Shown: positions 16,272-25,209 of the stretch, in pieces | Layout of the letters: each line of letters starts with the position of its first letter | Position numbering within the stretch: position 1 is the first letter of the stretch | Assembly (NCBI GenBank): GCA_964504655.1 | Contig: CAZDFD010000029.1 | Location: 1-46,941, forward strand | From: JANXAZ01 sp964504655 | GTDB taxonomy: Bacteria; Pseudomonadota; Alphaproteobacteria; Geminicoccales; Geminicoccaceae | Length of the DNA stretch: 46,941 nt | Reading direction: 5' to 3' | Position numbers and translations under genes: made by a program | The notes under the pieces: model-generated | What the model was told of the DNA's origin: nothing | Seen by the model: only the letters and a program-made list of their open reading frames with translations | Databases searched by the model: none

Positions 16272-18556
16272 GCCGCCCCGGCCTGGCTCCGGGCGAGCGC
16301 GTCGACGCAGGCCACCGCGCTCATGTTGACCACCCCCCGGCTGGTCACCGAGGCGTTCAGGACGTGCGCCGGCCGGCTCGGGCCGATCAGGATCGGGCCG
16401 ATCGTGACCGCCTCGGTCACCGCCTTGACGAGATTGTAGGCGGCCGAGGCGGCATCGAGCGTCGGCATCACGAGCAGGTTGGCCTCGCCGGTGAGCCGGG
16501 CGCCCGGCAGGAGCCGGCGGCGGATCGTCTCGGAGAGCGCGGTGTCGGCCTGCATCTCACCGTCGGCCTCGAGGTCGGGGGCGAGCCGGCGCAGGATCGC
16601 CAAGGCCTCGCGCATCTTGGCGGCCGAGGCGGTGTCGCGCGAGCCGAAATTGCTGTGCGAGATCAGCGCGACTTTGGGCTCGACCCCGAAGCCGCGGACG
16701 ATCTCGGCGGCCCTGAGCGCGGTCTCGGCGACCTGCGCCGGCGGCGGGTCCTCGGCCACCGAGGTGTCGGCGATGAACAGCCCGCCGCGGTCGAGCACGA
16801 TGCCGTGCACGGCCGAGGCCTCGCTCATCTCCGGGCGCAGCCCGAGGACGTCCTTGATGTGGCGCAGATGCGCGAGGAAGCGGCCGACCGGCCCGGCCAG
16901 CATCGCCGCGGCCTCGCCGCGCGCGACCATGATCGCGCCGATCACCGTGCGCCGGGTGCGGACCGTCTCGCGCGCCACCTCGGGCGTGACGCCGTGCCGG
17001 CCCATCCGCTCGAGATAGTGGGCGACGTAGTCGTTGAAGCGCGGATCGCTGTCCGGGTTGCACAGCTCGACGTCCTCGCCCGGGCGCAGCCTGAGCCCGA
17101 GCCGGGCGATCCGGCTCGCCACCACATCCGGACGACCGATCAGGATCGGACGGGCGAGGCCCTCCTCGACCACCACCTGGACGGCGCGCAGCACCCGCTC
17201 CTCCTCGCCGTCGGTGTAGACGAGCCGCTGCGGTGCCGCGCGCGCCCGCTCGAACAGCGGCCGCATGATGAAGCCCGACTTCCAGACCCGTTGGCCGAGC
17301 CGCCGCCGGTAGGTGGCGAGGTCGGCGATCGGCCGGGTGGCGACGCCGCTCGCCATCGCCGCCTCGGCGACCGCCACCGGCAGCTCGACCACGAGGCGCG
17401 GGTCGAACGGCTTGGGGATCAGGTAGTCCGGGCCGAAGCGGAGCTCGCCCTGGCCGTAGGCGGCGCTCACCGCCTCGGGCGCGGGCTCGCGGGCCAGCCG
17501 GGCGAGCGCCTCGACGCAGGCGATCTTCATACCCTCGTCGATCGTGGTGGCGCCGACGTCGAGCGCGCCCCGGAAGATGAACGGGAAGCAGAGGACGTTG
17601 TTGACCTGGTTCGGATAGTCGCTCCGGCCGGTGGCGACGATCACCTCCGGCCGGGCGGCCTTGGCGACCTCGGGCAGGATCTCGGGCACCGGGTTGGCGA
17701 GCGCGAAGACGATCGGCCGTGCCGCCATCCGGGCCAGGAGCTCGGGCCGCAGCACGCCGGGCGCCGACAGGCCGAGGAACACGTCGGCGCCCTCGATCGC
17801 ATCCGCGAGCGTGCGCGCCGCGGTCGGCCGCGCCCAGCGCGCCTTCCAGGGATCCATGAGCCGGCTGCGGCCCTCGAACACCACGCCCTCGATGTCGGTG
17901 ACGATGACCTTGGCCGGATCGAGCCCGAGCCGGGCCAGGAGGTCGAGGCAGGCGAGCGCCGCGGCGCCGGCGCCGCTGGTCACGAGCCGGACCTCGGAGA
18001 GCCGCTTGCCGACGAGCTCGAGGGCGTTGGTGAGCGCCGCGGCGACGATGATCGCGGTGCCGTGCTGGTCGTCGTGGAAGACCGGGATGCGCATCCGCTC
18101 GCGCAGCCGCCGCTCGACCTCGAAGCACTCGGGCGCCTTGATGTCCTCGAGGTTGATCGCCCCGAAGGTCGGCTCGAGCGCCGCCACGATCTCGACCAGC
18201 CGATCGACGTCGCCGGCCGCGAGCTCGATGTCGAACGCGTCGATGCCGGCGAACTTCTTGAAGAGGACCGCCTTGCCCTCCATCACCGGCTTCGCGGCCA
18301 ACGGGCCGATCGCGCCCAGTCCCAGGACCGCAGTCCCGTCCGTGACCACCGCCACGAGGTTGGCGCGGGCGGTGAGCTCGGCGGCGGCGAGCGGGTCGGC
18401 GCGGATCGCCTCGCAGGCGGCGGCCACGCCCGGGGAGTAGGCGAGCGACAGGTCGCGCTGGGTGGCCAGTGGCTTGCTCGCGGCGATGGCGAGCTTACCC
18501 GGGACCGGGTTCCGGTGGTAATCGAGCGCGTCGAGGCGCAGGCGATCCTCGGTCAT
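16268..18556 (-). CDS. maeB: NADP-dependent malic enzyme with C-terminal phosphotransacetylase domain (MaeB)
   Basis: 762 residues from the ATG at 18556. The malic enzyme part has the DALDYHRNPVPGKL opening, YSPGVAAACEAI, VVTDGTAVLGLGAIGPLAAKPVMEGK, the catalytic FHDDQHGTAI region and SDYPNQVNNVLCFP. From about residue 430 a phosphotransacetylase-like domain follows (VYTDGEEERVLRAVQ, RPILIGRP, ASAAYNLVKAVTEA, IGPILIG). Fusions like this are standard in proteobacteria; the PTA domain is generally regulatory (acetyl-CoA sensing) rather than catalytic. It decarboxylates malate to pyruvate, producing NADPH. The gene is followed by coupled mgtE. Its 5' end is 45 bp downstream of the 3' end of tRNA-Leu, on the same strand, so the tRNA may be read into this operon. 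Confidence 0.95.
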   Translation of the reverse strand: MTEDRLRLDALDYHRNPVPGKLAIAASKPLATQRDLSLAYSPGVAAACEAIRADPLAAAELTARANLVAVVTDGTAVLGLGAIGPLAAKPVMEGKAVLFKKFAGIDAFDIELAAGDVDRLVEIVAALEPTFGAINLEDIKAPECFEVERRLRERMRIPVFHDDQHGTAIIVAAALTNALELVGKRLSEVRLVTSGAGAAALACLDLLARLGLDPAKVIVTDIEGVVFEGRSRLMDPWKARWARPTAARTLADAIEGADVFLGLSAPGVLRPELLARMAARPIVFALANPVPEILPEVAKAARPEVIVATGRSDYPNQVNNVLCFPFIFRGALDVGATTIDEGMKIACVEALARLAREPAPEAVSAAYGQGELRFGPDYLIPKPFDPRLVVELPVAVAEAAMASGVATRPIADLATYRRRLGQRVWKSGFIMRPLFERARAAPQRLVYTDGEEERVLRAVQVVVEEGLARPILIGRPDVVASRIARLGLRLRPGEDVELCNPDSDPRFNDYVAHYLERMGRHGVTPEVARETVRTRRTVIGAIMVARGEAAAMLAGPVGRFLAHLRHIKDVLGLRPEMSEASAVHGIVLDRGGLFIADTSVAEDPPPAQVAETALRAAEIVRGFGVEPKVALISHSNFGSRDTASAAKMREALAILRRLAPDLEADGEMQADTALSETIRRRLLPGARLTGEANLLVMPTLDAASAAYNLVKAVTEAVTIGPILIGPSRPAHVLNASVTSRGVVNMSAVACVDALARSQAGAA

Positions 18557-18601
18557 GCGCGTCGTCCGGATGTCGGGCCACCCGACCCGGGCGGGTCGAG
18601 T

Positions 18602-18688
18602 TGGTGCGGTCGAGAAGACTCGAACTTCCACGGCCCGAAGGCCACCAGCCCCTCAAGCTGGCGCGTCTACCAATTCCGCCACGACCGC
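18602..18688 (-). tRNA. tRNA-Leu (anticodon GAG), CCA encoded
   Basis: On the minus strand the acceptor GCGGTCG pairs with CGACCGC, followed by A73 and an encoded CCA (18602-18604). The D-arm (TGGCGGAATTGGTAGACGC), an anticodon stem CCAGC/GCTGG enclosing loop TTGAGGG (anticodon GAG), a long variable arm as in class II tRNAs (TGGCCTTCGGGCCG) and a T-arm GTTCGAGTC are all present. It is 87 nt with CCA. It reads leucine codons CUC and CUU, and CUC dominates in this GC-rich DNA. It sits head-to-head with lipB; its promoter must overlap the lipB 5' region. Confidence 0.96.
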
Positions 18689-18715
18689 ACTATGAGGGCG
18701 CCGCGAGGGCGCGGC

Positions 18716-19435
18716 GTGGCGGGCGATCTAGCAAAAGGGTCGGAGCACGGCAAGACGGCCGGGGACGCGCCGCCGGAGTGGCGCGTGTCGCCCGGGCTCG
18801 TGCCCTATCCCCTGGCCCTGGCGGCGATGGAGGCGCGGGTGGCGGCGATCCGCGCCGATGCGGCGGCCGAGCTCGTGTGGCTGCTCGAGCACCCGCCGCT
18901 CTACACCGCCGGCACCAGCGCCGATCCGGCCGAGCTCCTGGAGCCCGGCCGGTTCCCGGTGTTCCGGGCCGGCCGCGGCGGCCGCTTCACCTATCACGGG
19001 CCGGGCCAGCGGGTGGTCTACGTCCTCTTGGACCTCGAGCGGCGCGGCCGCGACCTGCGGCGCCACGTCTGGCGGCTCGAGGAGTGGGTGATCCGCACCC
19101 TGGCCCGGCTCGGGATCGCGGGCGGACGGCGGGCCGGCCGGATCGGCGTCTGGGTCGAGCCGCCCGAGGGCGGCGAGGCCAAGATCGCCGCCGTCGGCGT
19201 GCGCGTGCGCCACTGGGTCAGCTATCACGGGCTGTCCCTGAACGTCGCCCCCGACCTCGGCCACTTCGCCGGGATCGTGCCCTGCGGCCTCGCCGGCTTC
19301 CCGGTCACCTCGCTCGCCCGGCTCGGCCGCGACCTGCCGCTCGCCGAGGTCGACCGCGAGCTCGAGGCGACCTTCCCCGAGGTGTTCGCGGACGCGGGCG
19401 CCGAGGTGTGCGCGGACGCGGGCCCGCCCCGTTGA
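18716..19435 (+). CDS. lipB: Lipoyl(octanoyl) transferase LipB
   Basis: About 239 residues from the GTG at 18716, which has GAGGG six bases upstream. An ATG at 18692 would add eight residues but has no Shine-Dalgarno and abuts the tRNA. Conserved LipB elements: VPYPLALAAMEARV, LVWLLEHPPLYTAGTSA, GRGGRFTYHGPGQRVVYVLL, IGVWVE, AKIAAVGVRVRHWVSYHGL with the invariant Lys, LNVAPDL and GIVPCGL with the acyl-thioester Cys. It transfers octanoyl from acyl carrier protein to lipoyl domains of 2-oxoacid dehydrogenases. lipA is not in the window. A GC hairpin (CGCCGCG/CGCGGCG, 18699-18716) lies right over the start region and could limit initiation. A pentapeptide-repeat gene follows after 33 bp. Confidence 0.93.
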   Translation: MAGDLAKGSEHGKTAGDAPPEWRVSPGLVPYPLALAAMEARVAAIRADAAAELVWLLEHPPLYTAGTSADPAELLEPGRFPVFRAGRGGRFTYHGPGQRVVYVLLDLERRGRDLRRHVWRLEEWVIRTLARLGIAGGRRAGRIGVWVEPPEGGEAKIAAVGVRVRHWVSYHGLSLNVAPDLGHFAGIVPCGLAGFPVTSLARLGRDLPLAEVDRELEATFPEVFADAGAEVCADAGPPR

Positions 19436-19468
19436 GCTCGGCCGCGATCGACCCATGTTGGAGCACGG

Positions 19469-20080
19469 ATGACCAGGATCCCGCACGCCCCGCCGGCTCG
19501 CGCCGGCCACGCGGTCCGGCTCGCGGCCCTGGTCGGGGTGGCGGCGCTGGTCGCGACGCTGGCGCCCGGAGCACCGCGGCCGGCGCTCGCCGCCTGCACC
19601 GACATGGCCGCACCCGAGGTCGAGTGGCGGCGCTGCCGGATGGACGGTGCCGCCCTCGACGGCGTCGACCTCGGCCGGGCGCGGCTCGCCGACACCTCCT
19701 TTCAGCGGGCGAGCCTGGTCGGGGCCCGGCTCGCCGGGGCCGACGCCCGGCGCGCCCGCTTCATCTCGGCCGACCTCTCCGCCGCGGTGCTCGACGGCGC
19801 CGATCTGACCTCGGCCGACCTCACCAGCGCGCGGCTCGCCGGCGCCTCGCTCAAGGGCGCGGTGCTGCGCCGGGCCCGGCTGTTCCGCGCCGACCTCAAG
19901 GGCGCCGACCTCACGGGCGCCAACCTCGACGGCACCGACCTCCTGCACGCCGAGCTCGCCGGCGCCCGCTGGATCGACGGGGTGAGCGTCTGCGCGGAGG
20001 ATTCGGTCGGTCGCTGCCACCTGCGACCGGCGGCGCCGGCGTCCGACACCCTGGCCCCCTCATCCGCCGTCGGACAATAG
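19469..20080 (+). CDS. Secreted pentapeptide-repeat protein
   Basis: 203 residues. The N-terminus has an Arg/His-rich head and a long hydrophobic segment ending PALAACTDM, a signal peptide. From about residue 60 there are some sixteen tandem A(D/N)LXX-type units (GVDLGRARLADTSF, GARLAGADARRARF, GADLTSADLTSARL, GADLTGANLDGTDL), which fold as a right-handed quadrilateral beta-helix. Function cannot be inferred from the repeats alone; some are gyrase-protecting mimics, but those are cytoplasmic, so the predicted export argues against that here. The 3' end overlaps the convergent GGDEF-EAL gene by 21 bp. Confidence 0.85.
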   Translation: MTRIPHAPPARAGHAVRLAALVGVAALVATLAPGAPRPALAACTDMAAPEVEWRRCRMDGAALDGVDLGRARLADTSFQRASLVGARLAGADARRARFISADLSAAVLDGADLTSADLTSARLAGASLKGAVLRRARLFRADLKGADLTGANLDGTDLLHAELAGARWIDGVSVCAEDSVGRCHLRPAAPASDTLAPSSAVGQ

Positions 20081-22939
20081 GAACTCCTCGCCCTCGAGGC
20101 GGCCGTCGCGGATCACGGTGACGACCTCCTCGGGCGGCAGCGCCCGGCTCACCAGGAAGCCCTGCATCTCGTGGCAGCCCATGCGGCGGAGCTGGCGGAG
20201 CTGCTGGCTGGTCTCGACGCCCTCGGCCACCACGGTGAGGCCGAGCGACGCGCCCATCGCGACGATCGCCTGCACGATCGTGGCGCTCGACGGATCGCGG
20301 TCGACGTCCTGGACGAAGGAGCGGTCGATCTTCAAGGAGCGGATCGGGAACGAGCGCAGATAGGCGAGCGAGCTGTAGCCGGTGCCGAAATCGTCGATCG
20401 CGAGCGCCGTACCCAGCGTCGTGAGATCGCGCATCCGGCGCATCGACTCGCTCGCCTCGCGCATCACCACGCTCTCGGTCAGCTCGAGCTCCAGGCTCGT
20501 GGCCGGGAAGCCCGTGCACTCGAGGATCTGGGCGATCCGGGTGGCGAGCTCGGGGTGCTGGAACTGGCGCGCCGACAGGTTGACGCCGAGGCGGAGGCCC
20601 GGCCGGTCGAGCTCCGCCCGCCAGGCCTGGACCTGGGCGCAGGCGGTCTCCATGGCCCAGAAGCCGATCGGCAGGATCAGCCCGGTCTCCTCGGCCAAGG
20701 GGATGAACTCGGCGGGCGGCACGAGGCCCAGCTCCGGGTGGAACCAGCGGACCAGCGCCTCGACGCCCACCACCTCGCCGGTCCGCAGCGAGACCTGCGG
20801 CTGGTAGTAGACCACGAGCTCGCCGTTCTCGAGCGCCCGGCGCAGCCGGTTCTCCAGCATCAGCCGCTCGAACGCCTGGGCGTTCATGTCGTTGGTGTAG
20901 AACTGCACGTGGCTGCGGCCGAGCTCCTTGGCGCGGCCGAGTGCGGTGTCGGCGTTCTTGATCAGCAGGCTCGGCTCGTCGCCGTCGTGCGGATAGACCG
21001 CCACCCCGATGCTGGCCGTGGGGCTGAGCTCGTGGCCGTTGACCGAGAGCGGCGCCTGCAGGGCCTGCAGGAGCTTGTGCGCGACCTTGACGATCGGGTC
21101 GGGCTGCTCGAGGCCGGTCAGGAGGACGACGAACTCGTCGCTCGCCAGCCGGGCCACGGTGTCGCTGCGCCGGAGCGTGCCGACCAGCCGCTCGCCCACC
21201 GCCTTGAGCAGCTGGTCGCCGCGCTCGAGGCCGAGTGAATCGTTGACGAGCTTGAAGCGGTCGAGGTCGACCAGCATGACCGCGAGGAGCTGGCGGGCGC
21301 GCCGCGCCCGGGCGATCGCCTGGCCCAGCCGGTCCATGAACAAGAGGCGGTTGGGCAGGCCGGTGAGCGGGTCGAGATAGGCGAGCGTGCGCAGCGTCTC
21401 CTCGGTGTGCCGGGCGAGCGTGGCGTCGCGCAGGGTCAACAGCACGAGCGGCTCGCCCGGCCCCGCGACCCGGATCGCGGCCACCTCGAGCGGCAGGGGC
21501 TCGGCCTCCTCGCGCCGGCCCTGCAGCTCGCGCACGCCGCGGCCGCGCGGCAGCTGCTCGAGCAGCAGCACGCGCAGCGCCGCCTCGCTCTCGGCACCGC
21601 CCAGGACCGATTCGATCGGCCGGTCCAGAAGCCGCGCCCGGTCGACCCCGAGGAGCCGCTCGGCCGCCTCGTTGGCGACCCGGATGCGGCCCTGCGGATC
21701 GATCCCGAGCAGGGCCGCGGCGACGGCGTCGAGGAGCGGCGTCGAGGTCGCGGGCGGCGCTGCCGCGGCCTCGGCGAGCCCGGCCGGCGCCGGCACCGCC
21801 GCGGCCGGCCACGCCACGGGCTCGCCCGACGGTGCACCCTCGACGCGCAGCAGGGCCAGGAGCAGGCCCGGGCCGAGCGGGCTCAGGGCGGCCTCGAGAC
21901 TCTCGCCGCCGGGCAGCGCCAGGCGGCCCTCGACCGGAACCCCTTCGGTGAGCGCGCGGTCGACCAGCTCGAGCCAGAGGTCCTGCTCGCGCTCGCCGAG
22001 CGGCCCCTCGAGGGCCTGCGGCAGGCCGCCGCGCAGCAGCTCCGCGAGGCCGCCCGCGCGCCCGTTCGAGGCCCAGCGCACGAGGCCTCGTTGGTCCACC
22101 AGGCAGACCAGGTCGGAGACGCGCCGGGCCAAGGCCGCGGCCAGCCGCTCGAGCAGGCCGCGGGCGGACGCCTCCGGCACCTCCCCGGCGGCCTCGGCGA
22201 GCGCGCCCGCGACCAGCCGGACGATGCCCCGGGCGTCGAGGATCGGGCGGGTCGCGTCGCGGACCGTCCGCACCGTGCCGTCGGGCAGCTCGATCCGGTA
22301 GCGGACGGCGGTCTCCGCGCCGGCGAGCAGCCGCTGGTCGCGGCCGCGCAGCACGTCCCGGTCGGCCGGCAGGGCGAGCCCAGCCGGGCCGCGGGCGAGC
22401 GCCGGCGCGCCGACGGCTTGGCCGAGCAGCGCGTGGAAGCGGTCGTCGGCCCAGACCAGACGCTGCTGCAGCCCGTCGTCGACCGCGAGCAGGTAGAGCC
22501 CGTCGCTCGCCAGTCCCGACCAGGGCCCGGCCTGGCGGGCCAGCGCCAGGGGCTCGGCGGCAGCCGCAGCGCCGGCCGGCTCGGGTGTCAGCCAGAGGAT
22601 CGCCACCGCCTCGAGCCCGGGCGGGTGCTGCAGGCGGGCGTGGACGACGAGGTCCGGGCCGTGCGCGGTGGCGAGGGCCAGCGGGCCGGCGAACGGCGTC
22701 CGCGTGGCGATCGCGACGAGCAGGTCCGCGAACGGTTCGCGGGCGCCGTCGCCGCGCAGCCGGCGTAAGGAACGGCCGGCGAGCGCCGCCGGATCGTGGC
22801 CGGTGAGCGCCGCCAGCCGGCGGTTGACGAGCAGGATCTCGGGGCCGGGCGCGCTCGAGGCGCCGGCCCGCACGACCACGGCGGCCTCCTCCGCCGTGTC
22901 GAGGAACGCCCGCAGGTCGGGGCTCAGCGTGACCGACAC
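20060..22939 (-). CDS. PAS-GGDEF-EAL protein with degenerate GGDEF; probable c-di-GMP phosphodiesterase
   Basis: 959 residues from a GTG at 22939. No membrane segment is evident. The N-terminal 400 residues hold two PAS-like regions (EILLVNRRLAALTGHDPAALAG at about 35-56; LVWADDRFHALLG). A clearer PAS follows at about 400-520 (ALLGIDPQGRIRVANEAAER), then a GGDEF domain (YLDPLTGLPNRLLF at about 530) and an EAL domain. The cyclase motif reads RLASDEF at about 597-603 instead of GGDEF, so cyclase activity is unlikely, though GTP binding could regulate. The EAL domain has VEALVRWFHPELG at about 725, DDFGTGYSSLAYL, LKIDRSF and VVAEGVET and looks active. It likely hydrolyses cyclic di-GMP in response to a cytoplasmic signal. 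It converges with the pentapeptide gene (21-bp overlap). Confidence 0.88.
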   Translation of the reverse strand: MSVTLSPDLRAFLDTAEEAAVVVRAGASSAPGPEILLVNRRLAALTGHDPAALAGRSLRRLRGDGAREPFADLLVAIATRTPFAGPLALATAHGPDLVVHARLQHPPGLEAVAILWLTPEPAGAAAAAEPLALARQAGPWSGLASDGLYLLAVDDGLQQRLVWADDRFHALLGQAVGAPALARGPAGLALPADRDVLRGRDQRLLAGAETAVRYRIELPDGTVRTVRDATRPILDARGIVRLVAGALAEAAGEVPEASARGLLERLAAALARRVSDLVCLVDQRGLVRWASNGRAGGLAELLRGGLPQALEGPLGEREQDLWLELVDRALTEGVPVEGRLALPGGESLEAALSPLGPGLLLALLRVEGAPSGEPVAWPAAAVPAPAGLAEAAAAPPATSTPLLDAVAAALLGIDPQGRIRVANEAAERLLGVDRARLLDRPIESVLGGAESEAALRVLLLEQLPRGRGVRELQGRREEAEPLPLEVAAIRVAGPGEPLVLLTLRDATLARHTEETLRTLAYLDPLTGLPNRLLFMDRLGQAIARARRARQLLAVMLVDLDRFKLVNDSLGLERGDQLLKAVGERLVGTLRRSDTVARLASDEFVVLLTGLEQPDPIVKVAHKLLQALQAPLSVNGHELSPTASIGVAVYPHDGDEPSLLIKNADTALGRAKELGRSHVQFYTNDMNAQAFERLMLENRLRRALENGELVVYYQPQVSLRTGEVVGVEALVRWFHPELGLVPPAEFIPLAEETGLILPIGFWAMETACAQVQAWRAELDRPGLRLGVNLSARQFQHPELATRIAQILECTGFPATSLELELTESVVMREASESMRRMRDLTTLGTALAIDDFGTGYSSLAYLRSFPIRSLKIDRSFVQDVDRDPSSATIVQAIVAMGASLGLTVVAEGVETSQQLRQLRRMGCHEMQGFLVSRALPPEEVVTVIRDGRLEGEEFLLSDGG

Positions 22940-23190
22940 GACCGCCCGGGGCGCGGCGGCGTGCGCCGGCCGGCGCGTCCCCGACCGACCGCGGGCCCGG
23001 CGTGGCGGGCGCGGTCGGGCACGGGGTCGGGACGGCGGGCGAGGTCCGGGCGCATCGTCTCGTCGGCGGCGGCCGGTGGCGGCGCCGCGGCCATCTTTCC
23101 GCCATTCAACCAGAAAGAAACCGGGCTCGAAAGGTCACCCGCGCAGGGCGTCCGTGCGGCCGGCCCGGCCGTGCCGTGGCGGCCACGCGC

Positions 23191-24666
23191 TCACCGACCG
23201 AGCGCGGCGAGCACCGGCGGGATCGCGTCCGGCAGGTCCTCGGCGATGAGCCCCGGCCCGACCCGCTCGCCGCAGCGGGCGTGCAGCCAAGCCGCGGCGG
23301 CCGCCGCCTCGAACACCGGCACCCCCTGCGCCAGGAGGCCCAGGACGAGGCCCGCCAGCACGTCACCGGTGCCGGCGGTGGCGAGTGCCGCGGGCGCCCG
23401 GTCGAGGATGGCGGCTCGCCCGTCGGGCGCCGCCACGACCGTGTCCGCGCCCTTGAGCAGCACGACCGCGCCGCTCTCCCGCGCCGCCGCCAGGGCCCGG
23501 GCGAGCCGGTCGCCGCTGTGCCCGAAGAGCCGGGCGTACTCGCCGTCGTGCGGGGTGAGCACGCAGCCGCCGTGCAAGGCCCCGAGGAGCGCCGTTCGAT
23601 CCGCCGCGAAGGCGCTCAGCGCGTCCGCGTCGAGCACCAGCGGGCGGCCGGAGCGCAGCAGGATCGAGACCGCGTTGCGGGTCGCCTCGCCGGTGCCGGC
23701 ACCCGGGCCGATCAGCCAGGCGTTGAGCCGCGGATCGGCGAGCAGGTCCAGGAGCGCCTTCGGGTCCGCGCAGGGCCTCGTCATGACGGTGGTGAGCGCG
23801 GCGGCGTAGACGGGCAGGGCGTCGGGCCGGGCGGCGACGCTCACGAGGCCCGCGCCCACCCGGATCGCCGCGCGCGCCGCGAGCCGGGTGGCGCCGGTGG
23901 CGTGCGCCGGCCCGCCGACGACGACGGCGTGGCCGAAGCGGTACTTGTGGGCGGTGCCGTCGCGCCGCGGCAGGGCGGCCGCCCAGACCGCCGGGACGTT
24001 CCGCCGCAACCCCTCGTCGACCGCCGCCACCACCCGGTCCGGGATGCCGATGTCGGCGATCACGAGGGTGCCTGCGAGGTCGCGCCCGGGCAGGAGGACA
24101 TGGCCGGGCCTGGGCCGGCAGAAGCCGACGGTGAGCGAGGCCGGGGCGGCGGCGCCCAGGACCGCGCCGCTGCCGCCGTCGACGCCCGAGGGGACGTCGA
24201 TCGCCACGATCGGGCCCGGATGCGCGCGCAGCCGCTCGACCCAGGCGCGCGCCGCACCCTCGAGCGGCCGGTCGAGCCCGGCCCCGAACAGCGCGTCGAC
24301 CACGAGCGTGGTCGGGTCGAACGGCGGCGGGTCGGCCGTGCTCCAGGGCCCGGCGTAGCGGGCGAAGGCGGCCGCGGCGTCGCCCCGGAGCCCGGCCGGA
24401 TCGACCAGGCTGTGGGCCGCGACCGGCCAGCCCAGGGCGGCGAGGCGACGTGCCACCACCCAGCCGTCGCCGCCATTGTTGCCCGGCCCGCACAGGACCA
24501 GGACCGGGCCCGGCGGGAACCGCGCGGTGACGGCCCGCACCACCGCCCGCCCGGCCTTCTCCATGAGCACGATGCCGGGCGTGCCGGCGGCGATCGTGGC
24601 GGCGTCCGCGGCCGCCATCGGCCGCGGCCCGAGCAGCACCGGATCGCTCGGGAACGCCGCCGCCAT
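23191..24666 (-). CDS. nnr: Bifunctional NAD(P)HX epimerase/ADP-dependent NAD(P)HX dehydratase
   Basis: 491 residues from the ATG at 24666. The N-terminal epimerase (YjeF_N) part has GIVLMEKAGRAVV, VLVLCGPGNNGGDGWVVARRL and AIDVPSGVDGGSGAVLG. The C-terminal dehydratase (YjeF_C/ribokinase-like) part, from about residue 225, has HKYRFGHAVVVGGPAHATGATRLAARAA, VLDADALSAFA, LTPHDGEYARLFG and the nucleotide-site LATAGTGDVLAGLVLGLLAQG. The enzyme repairs hydrated NADH and NADPH, a housekeeping metabolite-repair task. It lies 17 bp downstream of the TerB-like gene on the same strand, so they probably share a transcript. Confidence 0.94.
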   Translation of the reverse strand: MAAAFPSDPVLLGPRPMAAADAATIAAGTPGIVLMEKAGRAVVRAVTARFPPGPVLVLCGPGNNGGDGWVVARRLAALGWPVAAHSLVDPAGLRGDAAAAFARYAGPWSTADPPPFDPTTLVVDALFGAGLDRPLEGAARAWVERLRAHPGPIVAIDVPSGVDGGSGAVLGAAAPASLTVGFCRPRPGHVLLPGRDLAGTLVIADIGIPDRVVAAVDEGLRRNVPAVWAAALPRRDGTAHKYRFGHAVVVGGPAHATGATRLAARAAIRVGAGLVSVAARPDALPVYAAALTTVMTRPCADPKALLDLLADPRLNAWLIGPGAGTGEATRNAVSILLRSGRPLVLDADALSAFAADRTALLGALHGGCVLTPHDGEYARLFGHSGDRLARALAAARESGAVVLLKGADTVVAAPDGRAAILDRAPAALATAGTGDVLAGLVLGLLAQGVPVFEAAAAAAWLHARCGERVGPGLIAEDLPDAIPPVLAALGR

Positions 24667-24683
24667 GCCGGCGCCGCCGGGGC

Positions 24684-25097
24684 TCAGACGGCGCGGTGGC
24701 GGGCGCGCGCCGCCCGCTCGATCGCCGCCGCCACGAGCGGATCGAGCTCGAGCCGCTCGCGCAGCATGCCCAGAAGGCGCAGCTCGCTCTGGCTGGCGCC
24801 GCGGTCGGCCGCGACGACGTCGCAGGCGAGCGCGTAGGCGGTCTCGCGCAGCGGCACCGGCAGCGCCGCCGCGATCCGGCCGAGCGCCACGTCGAGCCCG
24901 TCGTCGCGCTGCAGGAGATCGACGCATTCGCGACCGATCGCCGCGATCCGCGAGCGGTCGAAGCCGTCGAAGGCCGGCAGCGAGCCGACCAGGCGGGTCA
25001 TGGTGTCGATCTCGGCGTCCGACATGCGGCCCTCGGCCGCCGACATCAGCACCATGGTCGTGATCAGCGCGGCATGGCGGTCGAGACGATCGGACAT
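24684..25097 (-). CDS. TerB-like (tellurite resistance TerB family) protein
   Basis: 137 residues, all helical by composition. It begins MSDRLDRHAALITTMVLMSA, followed by AEGRMSDAEIDTMTRLV, and later ALACDVVAADRGASQSELRL and LGMLRERLELDP. Acidic D-x-E pairs after an A-A-E-G/A-D-R-G turn occur in both halves, which matches the TerB/DjlA-N duplicated helical fold that binds metal. In alphaproteobacteria such stand-alone proteins are common and mostly uncharacterised. There is no terC or terD nearby, so actual tellurite resistance should not be inferred. It is followed by the NAD(P)HX repair gene at 17 bp. Its promoter must lie in the AT-rich region 25200-25270. Confidence 0.78.
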   Translation of the reverse strand: MSDRLDRHAALITTMVLMSAAEGRMSDAEIDTMTRLVGSLPAFDGFDRSRIAAIGRECVDLLQRDDGLDVALGRIAAALPVPLRETAYALACDVVAADRGASQSELRLLGMLRERLELDPLVAAAIERAARARHRAV

Positions 25098-25209
25098 GGA
25101 GGCTCCGGCGTGGTGATCCTGGACGGCGCGTGGCCGCCGCGACTGTGGGACGGCGCGGGCCGCGGGGCAACAGCGGGGCGCCCGGCGGCCGCCGGCACGC
25201 GGTTCGCCC

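Noticed and set aside
22940..23190. A gene in the gap between the GGDEF-EAL and NAD(P)HX repair genes
   Set aside because: The only frames are short, low-complexity and antisense. An A-rich patch at about 23100-23140 is more likely part of a promoter.
24684..25097. Tellurite resistance locus
   Set aside because: Only one TerB-like protein is present, without terC, terD or terZ genes. The fold alone does not support a resistance role.
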